Assembly (NCBI RefSeq): GCF_003952465.1
Contig: NZ_CP034448.1
Span: forward strand, 1,488,001 to 1,552,000
Direction of reading: 5' to 3'
Source of the DNA: Mesorhizobium sp. M1B.F.Ca.ET.045.04.1.1
GTDB taxonomy: Bacteria; Pseudomonadota; Alphaproteobacteria; Rhizobiales; Rhizobiaceae
DNA length: 64,000 nt
Shown one piece after another: positions 26,760 to 36,247 of the stretch (its first letter is position 1; the number at the start of each line of letters is the position of its first letter). The notes beneath the pieces are model-generated. The model had not been told where the DNA came from, searched no databases, and saw only the letters and a program-made list of their open reading frames with translations. The translations under genes and the position numbers were made by a program.

Positions 26760-27204
26760 CTTTTGACAAAAACCGGCCAGCGCAAAAACGTATGCTCTGC
26801 AGGATGTTGCTCTCGCATCGAACAGTCGACCACGATCTCGGCTGTTCGGCCAATCCCGCCGTCCACGCATGCCGCGACCGAATGGCAGCCGCAGCAGCTC
26901 GTTTGCATCCTCGATGCTGTGGTGTCGAACAGGAGACACGGTCCACGTGCTGCATGACCGCAATGACCGTATTCTTGCTGGCTCCACGGGCGCACGCAAC
27001 GAGCAGGAACTCGGTCTTTGCATCACCATTCTCTCGCCTGCACATCACGGCCCGGCGCGGTGAGCTCATTGGCTTCGAGAAGGTCGGCGACCGTACGAAC
27101 ATGGGATGGTCTGCCGGCTTTGGGAGGCCGGTGCGGATCCTCTTCTCACCATATCGAAAGCTTGAAGCGGTCGGATTTTCTTGCCCTGTTCGTGAGAACT
27201 CCCA
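26760..27204. other. Gap between divergent TtsI-controlled units
   Basis: Only short frames without family features lie between the minus-strand tts box of the nopC operon and the plus-strand tts box at 27205. Confidence 0.35.
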
Positions 27205-27234
27205 TCGTCAGCTAATCGTCAGCCAAGCGGTCTA
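27205..27234 (+). promoter_or_regulatory. tts box before the large candidate effector gene
   Basis: TCGTCAGCTAATCGTCAGCC then AAGCGGTCTA fits the tts-box pattern of two TCGTCAGCT/TCGAAAGCT-like halves ten bases apart. It lies about 450 bases upstream of the ATG at 27684, a long leader for this class. Confidence 0.75.
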
Positions 27235-27683
27235 TCTAGGCCGGCCGTGCCTGACCTTCGGATCCAAAGGTCCCGTCTCGACACTTTTTGTAACTATAGA
27301 TCGAAATGGTCCGCGTGATACGCAACGCACACGCTTCTCTGAAGCAAATGTGTGACTTTGTCGGTGGCGAACGAGAGGAGTGACGCATCAATAAAATCGT
27401 CAGGCACGTGTCTAGGAAGGGGAGCTAGCCGAGTTGGTCTGATTTCATTCGCTGTTCCTGGAAATCGGCGGACTGAAGCGCTGATAATCTCAGGACATCG
27501 ATGGCAACGTTGCGAAAGTCCTGTGAGCTCGGGCCAATCTTGGCCTGCTACTGAGAAGCACTTTGGCGGGAACATTACGCCGTCGCGGGTCTGGCTGACC
27601 GTGACGTTAACCGAAAGATGCCGCTGGTCTCGTCAGCCGCCAGCACAATAGCAGCACATTCTCGCCTACTACGGAGACGCAAT

Positions 27684-30134
27684 ATGAAGGGCATTGGCCG
27701 ACCACGGAAATCGCAGGCTGAAACTGGAGCCAGCCGCGCGGGGCGGGCGAGCAGTTCCCTTTCGCAATCAAGTCTTGCTGCGGGAGAAGGTGGACAGTCA
27801 TTCGATTCCGTTGTGGAGCAGATGCGCTCTGGGGACGCCGATAGGAGGCCCTCCTCCCTTCCAGTTGCGCGCGGTCCAGGCGATGCCCGCGAAAGTCTGC
27901 CAGGCGCCTCGATTGGCGAAGATCAAATCCTGAACACACCGCGACGTGGAGCCGCTGCGCCACCACGCGGAACCGTAGCGCCACGTGGCGCAGCCGCAAG
28001 GCGGCGCGGTTCTCCCTCCATGTCTGAGGGCGAAGCCATGGCGCCGGTCGGTAGCCAACTATCAACCGCGCAGGTGGAAGGCACCAGCTCATCGTCAAAT
28101 GAAGATATCAGTCCGACACAGCTCAGAATGAACAGTCTTGTTCAACAACTGACTGATTGCGAGGCTGCGGCCAGGAAAACCGACGTCCCCGAGGAGGCGG
28201 TGGAGCTGATCAGTCGGGTCGTCGATGCAGCCTCAGCAATTCTGGAGTACCGCGCTAGCCTGCCTGCGGCTGAGGCGCAGACAATTATGCCAGACGACAA
28301 GGTGCGTAGATGTTGCCAGATCGTGTGCGACGCCGCGAATGAAGTAGACAAACTTGGCCTGTCGACGATCACGAAATTGGACAAAAAGACCAAGAAAGCG
28401 GCAGGTATGGTCGATAAACTCTACTCCTACTCCCAGGCGGACCGGCAGGAGCTGTTGATTTTAAATGTGGAGAACCACCATACGGCGGCAATTAAGTGGT
28501 GGGAAAAAAAGGCATGGCGCTCCGAACGGCAGCGATCCGCCTGCGCTGCCACCGCTAGCCTATCCAGTGGAACGCCCGTGATGCGGGAAGCCGAGCGGTG
28601 CGCACTGCGGCTGCGTGCCGGCTCGGTACTGAGTGTCAGGATCTGGCTGGTCCGTGAGCGGATCGGTCTTGCGCGGGCCAAGATTGAACTGCGGGCGAGC
28701 AGGTTCGAGCCAGATTTGAAGGAACTCCTCGTCGGTCGAAATGGAGTGGTGCAGCTGATGGCAAGCGCCGCTCAAGAAGCTCTTCGCGCCCTCTCTTTGG
28801 CGAAGGGCATAATGGATGATGGCAAAACACTCAACGCTCATGATTGCGCGGTTGTAGAAAAAATCATGGAGCGGCTTTCGGATTTTGGATTGGCGTTGCA
28901 CGAGGTGCATACCAAGCTAAGCCATACCTACCCAGATGCCGGCCTCCCATTGAAACTGTTCGAACGGATCGTGGACGATGCATGGATCACTGCGCACGAT
29001 GCCATGCACTTGTTGAACCTGCAGTCTCCGCCGTCAGCCATCATGGCGCCACAGGCCCAGGCGGGCGCTGCGATGCCGGCCAGGGCAGGCGCTGCGATAC
29101 CGGCTGGCACTGCTGGTACGGCTGCAGTGTCAGAAGGCACTACAGCGCGAAGGAAAGGGAAGTCAAAGCATAAGTCGGCAGCTCGCGCCGGGACTTCTGC
29201 CGCCGGGCAGCCATCAACACCAGTCGCTGCGAACGCCGGCACAGTGCCAGCAGCCAAGGTTCTCGCGCGCTCGGATCAAGTTGCGAGTACACAGGTGAGA
29301 GCGCAAGAGGTGGCTGCGAGTTCGTCGGGGGCAGGCTCGACAATCGGGGGCGCCGCGTTGTCAATGGAGGTATTGACGGAGCGGCTCAAACGATTGGACG
29401 AACTTTTGCAGTTCGATCTGGCCGGTCAGCAAAGCGTCGTCTCCCAAGTGCGCCAGATGAAGCCTGAGGAGGCCGGTAAGGTCGTGGACGATGTGGCCCA
29501 GTACCTGCGAGCCCAGGCCATTGAGATGCAAACCTGTCTCGCCGGGTTGCAGGGGCGTAATGTACGCCTGCTACTCACCTCCACCCAGCTACCCAAAGTG
29601 CACGAACGCACAGACCAGCTCAAAGGGTTGCTGAACATGGTGCTGGGACAGGCCAACGCATTGAATGAAGGAAAAGCCGGCATTACGACTGATTGCATGA
29701 AGACCTACGCATTTCCGGCGCAAAAATACCTGGAACATTTGTGCAATGCCGACGAATTGATGCCGCCGGAGGCACCGGTCGCGCTGCGTGGCGAGCCAGG
29801 AAAGCTGTTTGAGATGAAGCTGCAGCCCAAGATGCTGGTCAATGGTGCGATGCCGAGCCCGATGTGGGTGCACATCCACACGAGTCGCCCCGTCATGGCC
29901 AGAAACTTGGAAGGGCTGGCTGATTCCGAATTCACCGCTTGCCACGTTAAATCCAACGAACAGCGCGGCTACAATCGAGAGCGAGAGGAAGCCGATGCTA
30001 GGTCCGGTCGCGAGAAGGTCATAATTCATCGCGGCAAACTCACCCCCGCTTTCTGTAAGTCCTTGTTGACCTCAGGGCTTGGCCGCCAACCACGCCATTC
30101 GCGTGCCGAGCTCCCGTCGGCGCAGGCTGCATGA
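27684..30134 (+). CDS. Candidate type III effector of 816 residues, unknown family
   Basis: The ATG at 27684 has GGAG eight bases upstream. The frame is open 22 codons farther up but without a ribosome site. The first 170 residues are rich in Ser, Arg, Ala and Gly and probably disordered, as in type III export regions. A helical part follows (residues 170-440), then an Ala/Gly/Thr-rich linker with repeats (PARAGAAIPAGTAGTA), a second helical region, and a C-terminal segment with WVHIHTSRPV and a charged stretch (NREREEADARSGREK). No catalytic motif was recognised. A tts box upstream and placement between nopC and nopP make a secreted role likely. A structural or chaperone role cannot be excluded. 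Confidence 0.65.
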   Translation: MKGIGRPRKSQAETGASRAGRASSSLSQSSLAAGEGGQSFDSVVEQMRSGDADRRPSSLPVARGPGDARESLPGASIGEDQILNTPRRGAAAPPRGTVAPRGAAARRRGSPSMSEGEAMAPVGSQLSTAQVEGTSSSSNEDISPTQLRMNSLVQQLTDCEAAARKTDVPEEAVELISRVVDAASAILEYRASLPAAEAQTIMPDDKVRRCCQIVCDAANEVDKLGLSTITKLDKKTKKAAGMVDKLYSYSQADRQELLILNVENHHTAAIKWWEKKAWRSERQRSACAATASLSSGTPVMREAERCALRLRAGSVLSVRIWLVRERIGLARAKIELRASRFEPDLKELLVGRNGVVQLMASAAQEALRALSLAKGIMDDGKTLNAHDCAVVEKIMERLSDFGLALHEVHTKLSHTYPDAGLPLKLFERIVDDAWITAHDAMHLLNLQSPPSAIMAPQAQAGAAMPARAGAAIPAGTAGTAAVSEGTTARRKGKSKHKSAARAGTSAAGQPSTPVAANAGTVPAAKVLARSDQVASTQVRAQEVAASSSGAGSTIGGAALSMEVLTERLKRLDELLQFDLAGQQSVVSQVRQMKPEEAGKVVDDVAQYLRAQAIEMQTCLAGLQGRNVRLLLTSTQLPKVHERTDQLKGLLNMVLGQANALNEGKAGITTDCMKTYAFPAQKYLEHLCNADELMPPEAPVALRGEPGKLFEMKLQPKMLVNGAMPSPMWVHIHTSRPVMARNLEGLADSEFTACHVKSNEQRGYNREREEADARSGREKVIIHRGKLTPAFCKSLLTSGLGRQPRHSRAELPSAQAA

Positions 30135-30659
30135 CAGGGCACTCAGAATGCGGCCGGCCACGCTGTGAGTCAGCGAGCATTTCTCCTGGCCAAACCGCGA
30201 ATGCCGCTGCGCGAGTTGCGGTCCGGCGATTGGAGTCGATCGGCTACCGTCAGGGCCGATTTGCGATGTCGCGTTACCGGCTGTTGACGTGGCGGCGTAT
30301 CTTGCCTCCCATCCAACTTATCGCCGAGATCGCGCCGCCAAGATCGAGGCGGAAGGTCTTCCTGCGAGCGCGGAGCAGGCATAGCCGATCCGATCGGGAT
30401 CGGCGCATCGCAACGACCCAACGGTGTGGTGGAGAAAATTGGATTCGGGAGAGCTCGGTTCCAAGAGGCGGAGTTCCGGCCCGAATACAATCCGCTCGCA
30501 AGCACCCACGATGCGCATCCGCAGTTTATTGTCTGGGAGATGGGCTGGATTGCTCGGCGGCGCTGGCGCTAAGGCGGGGCTGTCGCCGGACAATTAGCAT
30601 TCACTGCCAACAGCCTTGCAACCGTCACCAGTTGCAAGGCTCGGCGGCGGGTCGACAAA
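30135..30659. other. Gap between the candidate effector and nopP
   Basis: Two protein-like pieces on the plus strand (VDVAAYLASHPTYRRDRAAK near 30285-30390 and FGRARFQEAEFRPEYNPLAS near 30440-30520) lie in one frame with a stop between them. They may be the remains of a gene; no family was recognised. Confidence 0.35.
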
Positions 30660-31463
30660 TCACATGAAATCGTCGTCGGACCCGCTATCGCTGCTGTCGC
30701 TATCCTCGGTTTTGTGGAGATAGAGTGGAGGTTTGCCTGCACGCTGCCACTCACCGGCACTGTTCTTCGTCCATTTGTCGGGATGCTGCGTAGGGTCAAG
30801 CACCAGGTCGCCATGATCCACTTCAACAAACCCCATCGTCTGCGCGCGCGCTTGTGCTTCCGGATTAGCCGCACGCCAATTCAGCAACGGTCGGTCGCCG
30901 TCTATCCGAAGTTGATGCTCCAGCAGAATATCGCCCGCATTTTCGACGAGCGGATGGGCGACTTGAAGATCCACTATGGAAGTGACCTCAGTTCGACCAG
31001 GAAATTGTTCCCGCCAACTTTCCGATTCGAACTCGTTCATGCTGAATCCGCCTTCCATTCTCAGCAGTCCGGCACTCCGGTCTCCCAATTGGTAACTGAA
31101 ATATCGCGCGTGCTCCGTATCTCGACGGATGCCATATTGCTGAGCAACGTCCGCGGTGCGCCTGGCTCGTGACGATACGAACTCCGAATACTCTTGAGGA
31201 TTGTCGGCGATGTGCGTGATTTCATCACCATGAAATTGCCTCACCTGTCTCCTGAAGGAAGTCCTGTTGATCTCCACCACAGGAGGTCGGGAATTGAGGG
31301 AGTATGCTTGGGGAGCCGCCGATGATGAGGCGCCGCTACCTTCCGATCCGGATAAGTGCATTCGGGCAAATGTGTCCGCGAACCCTTCGCTTCCTGCATC
31401 CGATTGCTCGCCGGCATTATGCGCGCGGTAACTATCGGATGAGCCACCAATTCGACCATACAT
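30660..31463 (-). CDS. nopP: Type III effector NopP
   Basis: The 267-residue protein starts MYGRIGGSSDSYRAHN and resembles the rhizobial effector NopP, which is secreted by the Rhc system, is phosphorylated by plant kinases and affects host range. The N-terminus is Ser/Gly-rich without a signal peptide, and the central part (FSYQLGDRSAGLLRMEGGFS and TSIVDLQVAHPLVENAGDIL) looks like a folded acetyltransferase-like domain. The C-terminus is very acidic (EDSDSSDSGSDDDFM). The ATG at 31463 is preferred over a TTG at 31490; AGGAG lies upstream. A tts box at 31521-31550 precedes it. The name rests on recollection of the NopP sequence and on context. Confidence 0.75.
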   Translation of the reverse strand: MYGRIGGSSDSYRAHNAGEQSDAGSEGFADTFARMHLSGSEGSGASSSAAPQAYSLNSRPPVVEINRTSFRRQVRQFHGDEITHIADNPQEYSEFVSSRARRTADVAQQYGIRRDTEHARYFSYQLGDRSAGLLRMEGGFSMNEFESESWREQFPGRTEVTSIVDLQVAHPLVENAGDILLEHQLRIDGDRPLLNWRAANPEAQARAQTMGFVEVDHGDLVLDPTQHPDKWTKNSAGEWQRAGKPPLYLHKTEDSDSSDSGSDDDFM

Positions 31464-31520
31464 GACGATTCGTACTCCTATGTTTCGCAACCGAGCTCAA
31501 GTTAGCACGGCTGTTCAACA

Positions 31521-31550
31521 TAGGGCGCTTAGTTGACGACTAGCTGACGA
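31521..31550 (-). promoter_or_regulatory. tts box before nopP
   Basis: Minus-strand TCGTCAGCTAGTCGTCAACT then AAGCGCCCTA. Close in form to the box at 27205. It ends 58 bases before the nopP start. Confidence 0.8.
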
Positions 31551-31819
31551 GGGCATTCCAACGGCTGCACCAATCAAATCCGCACTGCCGGCCTCAAAAC
31601 CTCGGACTGCGCCACGCACCGGCCAGCAGAGGCTGCAAGGTCATGCCCGGAGGACTTGCCGTAGTTGCTGGGTGGCAGATCCGAGGGGAGTGATTGCCCC
31701 AGGCCCGCGGTTGCGCGGTTGGCCTGACAGAGACACTGGGGCACGGATGGCCAGCCGACATTTGCCACTAGCATGGAGCCAGGTCAGTTTTGAACTGGGC
31801 AGTCGTGGACTTCCAATGA

Positions 31820-32857
31820 CTAGGCCAAGCCTGCGGCAAAGAATGCTTTCGCGACAGGCTGGAAATATTGCATAGGAACCGCGTGGCCGAGTTTTGTAGT
31901 GCCTATCAGCTGACGCGCTAAGACATGGTCATGGACGATCGTCAGGCGTAGTGCCCGCGCCTCGCTCAACACATGTGAAACGCGCTCACCTTCGGCACGG
32001 CAAACTAAGAACGGCACCCCGGTTTCACCGCGAACGTAACGCAGACCGATCAGGACCGCCCTTCCTGTTAAGACCAGCGTGGCGCGATGCACGCCAAGCG
32101 CAGGCTCGTCGGCCGCCTCCTCGCGGATGCGACGCTGTTCACCTTTCAACTCTGGCGCTCCTTGCTGATCCTTCGACTCGCGCGTCACTTCGGTATTGGT
32201 CATGCGCATTTCGCGCAGATACAACGCGCGCTGGAGCAGAAGATCGATCAGTCCGCCGACCAGCAGTGCGCCGGCGCCAATTCCCATCAGCAATTTTGTC
32301 TCCATAAAGATGAGGCCAACACAGCCCATGCCGCAGATCGGCAGAGGGACCATTGTCTTCCACATCCCGAGAAGGACAATGGAAAAGGTTGCGCTGAGAA
32401 CCAATACCTTGAACATGGTCTTGCAGACTTCGACCATGGAACGAGCAGACCCCAAGCGCTTCAGCCCTTCAAAGGGGTCAATTTTCTTAAAGCTGAGCTT
32501 CATCGGCTCCAGAGAGAAGACAAATCCACCATTGGCTAGCAGGCTGGCCAAAATCACCGCGGCGACAAGGGTTCCAAGCAGCGGGCCAACAGCCGCGACT
32601 GTGAGTTGGACGAGCACAACCAATGCCTGCGGCACCGCGGTATCGAAAGGTAGGCTCTGCAACTTGGTGGCTAATAGGAGCGCTTCCCGGCATTTGTCCT
32701 CGATCACGCTGCCTCTTAGCCAAAGGTAGCCGAGCCCAGCGCAAGTCCCGACCGCGCGGACGAAATCGGAGCTACGTGGCAGCTGTCCTTTTTTGCGCGC
32801 TTCACTTAACTTCTTCGGGCTGGCGGCGTGTGTCTTCTCTTCACTTGTGTCGCTCAT
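31820..32857 (-). CDS. rhcU: Type III secretion export switch protein RhcU (SctU/FlhB family), NPTH motif absent
   Basis: The 345-residue protein has the basic N-terminus ([20 protein letters not shown]), four membrane segments, the conserved linker ([17 protein letters not shown]) and the cytoplasmic domain. SctU proteins normally cleave themselves between Asn and Pro of NPTH to switch substrate type. Here the aligned stretch reads [20 protein letters not shown], with TGRA (residues 264-267) in place of NPTH. Later conserved parts ([13 protein letters not shown]) remain. So this RhcU probably cannot autocleave. The start at 32857 overlaps the rhcT stop by four bases (ATGA). It is the last gene of the long rhc operon. 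Confidence 0.9.
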   Translation of the reverse strand: MSDTSEEKTHAASPKKLSEARKKGQLPRSSDFVRAVGTCAGLGYLWLRGSVIEDKCREALLLATKLQSLPFDTAVPQALVVLVQLTVAAVGPLLGTLVAAVILASLLANGGFVFSLEPMKLSFKKIDPFEGLKRLGSARSMVEVCKTMFKVLVLSATFSIVLLGMWKTMVPLPICGMGCVGLIFMETKLLMGIGAGALLVGGLIDLLLQRALYLREMRMTNTEVTRESKDQQGAPELKGEQRRIREEAADEPALGVHRATLVLTGRAVLIGLRYVRGETGVPFLVCRAEGERVSHVLSEARALRLTIVHDHVLARQLIGTTKLGHAVPMQYFQPVAKAFFAAGLA

Positions 32858-33672
32858 GGCAGCAATTTGTCGAACCACTCCAGCACGCCGTTGGCACGTG
32901 TGACCTCCAGTTTCATGCTCTCCACCAGATAGGCAGCGTAGGTGACCATGAGAACTGGAAAGACAATGTTCTTGATTGCCGGAGACAGTTGGCTCGCCTT
33001 AAATTGCGGGGCAAAGCGACGCAGCAGCATCATCGATATATCAATCAGTATCAGGAAGAACACGACAGGCCCCGATACCAATAATGCCGTGCGCATTATG
33101 CTGTCGAGAAGCCCCAACAACTCCATTGCTCCTGGCCCACTCAGTGTCGGGTGAAACTGATACACCGGCCAGATCAAGTAGCTGCGGTACAGGACACTGA
33201 TCAAAGTTTCCAGGCCTCCTGATCCGACGAATATGGCAATCGCAGTGATCCCCAGAAAAACGCCCATCGCGGAAGCCTGACTGTTCGTCGCGGGATCGGC
33301 CGAAGCGGTCGGGCTGCTGATGCCGCGTTGGTTGTCGATAAGCTCCCCGGCAGCCTGAAGGCCCCAAAGCGGAATGCCAAGAAAAGTGCCAAGGAGTACA
33401 CCGACAAAAACTTCCTTGAATCCGAGCAGGGTTAGCTGGATCAGGCGCGTATCAGGATCCAGCGCCGGCAATCCGCCGCTGACGTGTGCCAGGCATGGTA
33501 GTGCGAAGCCAACAGCCAAACAGCCCCGGATCAGCCCACTGATCTGCGAGCGTGTGAATACGGGAAAGATCAGCATGATGCCCATCGCGCGGGCTGCCCC
33601 AAGACCTGCCGCAACGACGAGTTCGAGAGCCGTCTGGATCAGAATTTGAATATCGGCCGATGGCGCGTCCAT
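32854..33672 (-). CDS. rhcT: Type III secretion export apparatus protein RhcT (SctT/FliR family)
   Basis: This 272-residue membrane protein with about six to eight hydrophobic segments is part of the R-S-T export core embedded in the inner membrane. Family features include [20 protein letters not shown] at the start, the conserved [20 protein letters not shown] region, and GELIDNQRG. Length is usual. The gene starts 8 bases after the rhcS stop and overlaps rhcU. Confidence 0.93.
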   Translation of the reverse strand: MDAPSADIQILIQTALELVVAAGLGAARAMGIMLIFPVFTRSQISGLIRGCLAVGFALPCLAHVSGGLPALDPDTRLIQLTLLGFKEVFVGVLLGTFLGIPLWGLQAAGELIDNQRGISSPTASADPATNSQASAMGVFLGITAIAIFVGSGGLETLISVLYRSYLIWPVYQFHPTLSGPGAMELLGLLDSIMRTALLVSGPVVFFLILIDISMMLLRRFAPQFKASQLSPAIKNIVFPVLMVTYAAYLVESMKLEVTRANGVLEWFDKLLP

Positions 33673-33680
33673 GGGGCGGA

Positions 33681-33929
33681 CTAGTAGCTAAGTGTCATTG
33701 CGGGAAACTCGGTGAAGATCTGATCGGCTAGCTCTATGAGCGGGGCGCTTAGCACAGGAGCAAACAGCCCAATCACCGCGACAACGACCAGAAGCTTCAC
33801 GGTGAGCGGCAAGCTTTCATCCTGGATCTGCGTCGCCGCCTGGAGGATGCCGATGACGAGGCCGACAACCACTGATGCAATGAGCGGCGGTAGAATCCAG
33901 ATCATGAAAACCACCAGTGATTGGCTCAT
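33681..33929 (-). CDS. rhcS: Type III secretion export apparatus protein RhcS (SctS/FliQ family)
   Basis: The small hydrophobic protein has two membrane hairpins ([20 protein letters not shown] and [20 protein letters not shown]) and is part of the R-S-T export core. The ATG at 33929 gives 82 residues but has no ribosome site. Family members normally have six to nine more residues of the kind [11 protein letters not shown], and these are encoded upstream in frame. A GGGAGG at about 33963-33968, inside the end of rhcR, lies just before CTG-ATC-ATC codons of the same frame. Translation may therefore start at a non-ATG codon near 33956-33962, overlapping the rhcR stop. Confidence 0.85.
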   Translation of the reverse strand: MSQSLVVFMIWILPPLIASVVVGLVIGILQAATQIQDESLPLTVKLLVVVAVIGLFAPVLSAPLIELADQIFTEFPAMTLSY

Positions 33930-33958
33930 AAGAGTAATGATGCTGGATTCAGTGATGA

Positions 33959-34624
33959 TCAGCCTCCCGGTAACGTATAACTCAGCACAAGCCCATGCAT
34001 CAATTTTGACCAACCATCAATGGCAACAAACAAGAAGATCTTGAACGGGACAGATATAACAGTTGGTGAGACCATCGACATACCCATTGCCATCAAGATA
34101 GTTGTCACTATCAGATCTATAACAATAAAAGGCAGATAAAGTAGAAATCCTATCTCAAATCCGCGCTTCAATTCTGATAGCAAGAAAGATGGTACAAGTA
34201 TTGCAAAGTCATCAGGCGTGGCTGCAGCGTGCATTTCCTCTGGCCAGACCTTTTCTGTCGAAGATAGGAAAAATCGCCGCTGCTCTTCATTTGTGAATTT
34301 CTTGAGATGCTCGCGCAAGGGCTCACTTCCGGCTTTAGCGGCGCTTACCCAGTCGTCGAATGTCTGATAGTGGAGCTTGGGATCCGACATGCGGTCATAG
34401 GTCTGCTCAGCAACGGGCGCACTAACGAACATAGTGAGGATCATCGCCGCGGCGTACAGCACCACATTGGGTGGTATGGTCTGGGTCCCGAGCGCATTGC
34501 GGACGAGGAAAAGAACAATTGATACCTTTACAAAGGCCGTTGTCGTGGCAACTGCTAAAACCAGCAGACCGAGTCCGGCGGTAACCGCAAGAAGCGCCAG
34601 GATTGTCGGCTGAGCTTCACTCAT
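33959..34624 (-). CDS. rhcR: Type III secretion export apparatus protein RhcR (SctR/FliP family)
   Basis: The 221-residue protein has four membrane segments and family signatures: FVKVSIVLFLVRNALGTQ, PPNVVLYAAAMILTMFV, then in the C-terminal half ELKRGFEIGFLLYLPFIVID and AMGMSMVSPTVISVPFKIFL. The start at 34624 (MSEAQPTILAL) overlaps the rhcQ stop by eight bases. Upstream codons in frame to 34705 lie inside rhcQ and are not used. It forms the core of the export gate with RhcS and RhcT. Confidence 0.93.
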   Translation of the reverse strand: MSEAQPTILALLAVTAGLGLLVLAVATTTAFVKVSIVLFLVRNALGTQTIPPNVVLYAAAMILTMFVSAPVAEQTYDRMSDPKLHYQTFDDWVSAAKAGSEPLREHLKKFTNEEQRRFFLSSTEKVWPEEMHAAATPDDFAILVPSFLLSELKRGFEIGFLLYLPFIVIDLIVTTILMAMGMSMVSPTVISVPFKIFLFVAIDGWSKLMHGLVLSYTLPGG

Positions 34625-35681
34625 TGCATGCAAACCCGCCACGGAGCCTGATGCCCAGCTCTTCTCCGATGCGGACAATGTCGCCACGCCCGATACGCTG
34701 ACCATTGGCCACTATGTCGACCGGGCCGTCGATCGGCCATCCAAGTTCAAAAATATGCCCTTCGCCGGCACTTCTTAATTCCCCAAGAGAAATAGGCCAG
34801 CGGCCGCATTCAAAGACAAGCACGATCTCGACATCGTCGAGATCCTTAGTAAGCTCCAGTTGCGATCCGGGTTGTGTCATATGCGCACTCTCCAAAGGAC
34901 ACGGTCGCGGGCGGAAAGGCCCCCGCAAGATTAATTCATCGCCGTCAAGATCCGCCTCGGCGCACAACTGGCCGACAGCTAGGGTGATCTGGCCGCGGCC
35001 GAACGGCGCAATATCGGGCAACAATGCATCACCGACACATGCGCTTCGAAGAAGCGCCGCAGGAAGGCGAAGCGTGCCGACCTCTCCTGCAACAATGAGC
35101 GGGAGCTCTGGAGGCAGCCCGCCCAGCTGCCGCGGCAACTGGGCAAGCAGTTCGCCTAGCGCGCGAAACGCAGGCGGTACTAAGCCGTCAAGTGGCGTGA
35201 ACAGGAATAGACGGCCCTTGCCCTTGACCGCGCCGAAAATGATGTCGAGTTCAAGATGAGGAGCCAGCATCGTGGCTTCGCATACCCGCACGAGTTGCAC
35301 GTTCAGACGCGTCGTCTCCTCCAGTCGAGTGACAAGCGGCTCCAGAGCGAGTTCGAGAATTAGCGAAGCAGTTGGCTCGGAAGGGAAGGCCAAGCCGTTC
35401 TGCACTGTCGTGATGAACTCCTCTACGAGCGGGCGCGACAGTGACAAGATGACCGTTTCGGCTCCCACTCTCCAGACGCAGTCAAGCATCGGAATGGCAG
35501 CAGGTTCCTGCTGCCAGACAAGCCCTGCCGTTCGCACCGATAGCGGCACCTCGTTGATCCGGCTTTGAAACGGCGTGCGCGGCGCTGCTGTATCATTGAG
35601 CCACGAGACAACCGTGTGGGACAGTTTCAGAACTGGTTCGAACATGGCGGGTGTGACCGCAGCGCCTATCAAAGACTGCAC
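34617..35681 (-). CDS. rhcQ: Type III secretion cytoplasmic ring protein RhcQ (SctQ family)
   Basis: The 354-residue protein ends with a SpoA/C-ring domain (LELTKDLDDVEIVLVFECGR through VDIVANGQRIGRGDIVRIGE and LGIRLRG) as in SctQ and FliN/FliM proteins, which build the sorting platform below the export gate. The start is GTG at 35681; an in-frame ATG at 35645 is possible but neither has a strong ribosome site. It follows y4yJ after 53 bases and overlaps rhcR. Confidence 0.88.
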   Translation of the reverse strand: MQSLIGAAVTPAMFEPVLKLSHTVVSWLNDTAAPRTPFQSRINEVPLSVRTAGLVWQQEPAAIPMLDCVWRVGAETVILSLSRPLVEEFITTVQNGLAFPSEPTASLILELALEPLVTRLEETTRLNVQLVRVCEATMLAPHLELDIIFGAVKGKGRLFLFTPLDGLVPPAFRALGELLAQLPRQLGGLPPELPLIVAGEVGTLRLPAALLRSACVGDALLPDIAPFGRGQITLAVGQLCAEADLDGDELILRGPFRPRPCPLESAHMTQPGSQLELTKDLDDVEIVLVFECGRWPISLGELRSAGEGHIFELGWPIDGPVDIVANGQRIGRGDIVRIGEELGIRLRGGFACNE

Positions 35682-35734
35682 GGTCGTGTCATTCGGACGA
35701 CCTCTTGCGACCGTCGGATCCGGTTGCGCGGCAT

Positions 35735-36247
35735 TTAGGCAAGCGACCCCCTCGCATATTTCAGCAGTATCTCATCGTCGGCCTCGATCTCGGCTGCGGC
35801 CTCCGAATGAGTCTCGACGGCGCGCCGCACGTCGTCCTCGATTTGTTGCCATTTGTCCCTTGCCGCCGAACATATGACCCATAGCTCCCTCGTCCTGGAC
35901 GCCGCCATCTCAGCCTCCTCTTGAGCGATTTGGGTATCATCAAGCATCTGCCGTCTGGAATTGATCTCAGCGGCAAGTTGTTCAGTGTGAAGGCGGTGAC
36001 GGTCGAGCGCTGCGCTAGACAAGTTGTCGAGTGACATCAGATGCTGATAGAGCGCTGCTTCTTTTCTTGAACAATGTTGCTGTATCATTGCAAGCTCCCT
36101 AGAGGCATTTTGTACGGCTGAGGCGGCCACATCGCGCTGGGCTTCCTTCTTGGACAGCTCGCCAAGGGCACGACGCTCTTGCATTTCCTTCAGAAGCCGT
36201 AACCTCGAAGACTGAATCCAGTTTACGCGGTCAGACGCGACATCCAT
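35735..36247 (-). CDS. y4yJ-type stalk protein (SctO family)
   Basis: The 170-residue protein is almost entirely charged helix and coiled coil (RLRLLKEMQERRALGELSKK, AAEINSRRQMLDDTQIAQEE), as expected of SctO, the stalk that links the ATPase to the export gate. The gene lies directly after rhcN, overlapping its end by 25 bases, the same place as y4yJ in NGR234. Sequence conservation in this family is low, so position and helix content carry the call. Confidence 0.8.
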   Translation of the reverse strand: MDVASDRVNWIQSSRLRLLKEMQERRALGELSKKEAQRDVAASAVQNASRELAMIQQHCSRKEAALYQHLMSLDNLSSAALDRHRLHTEQLAAEINSRRQMLDDTQIAQEEAEMAASRTRELWVICSAARDKWQQIEDDVRRAVETHSEAAAEIEADDEILLKYARGSLA

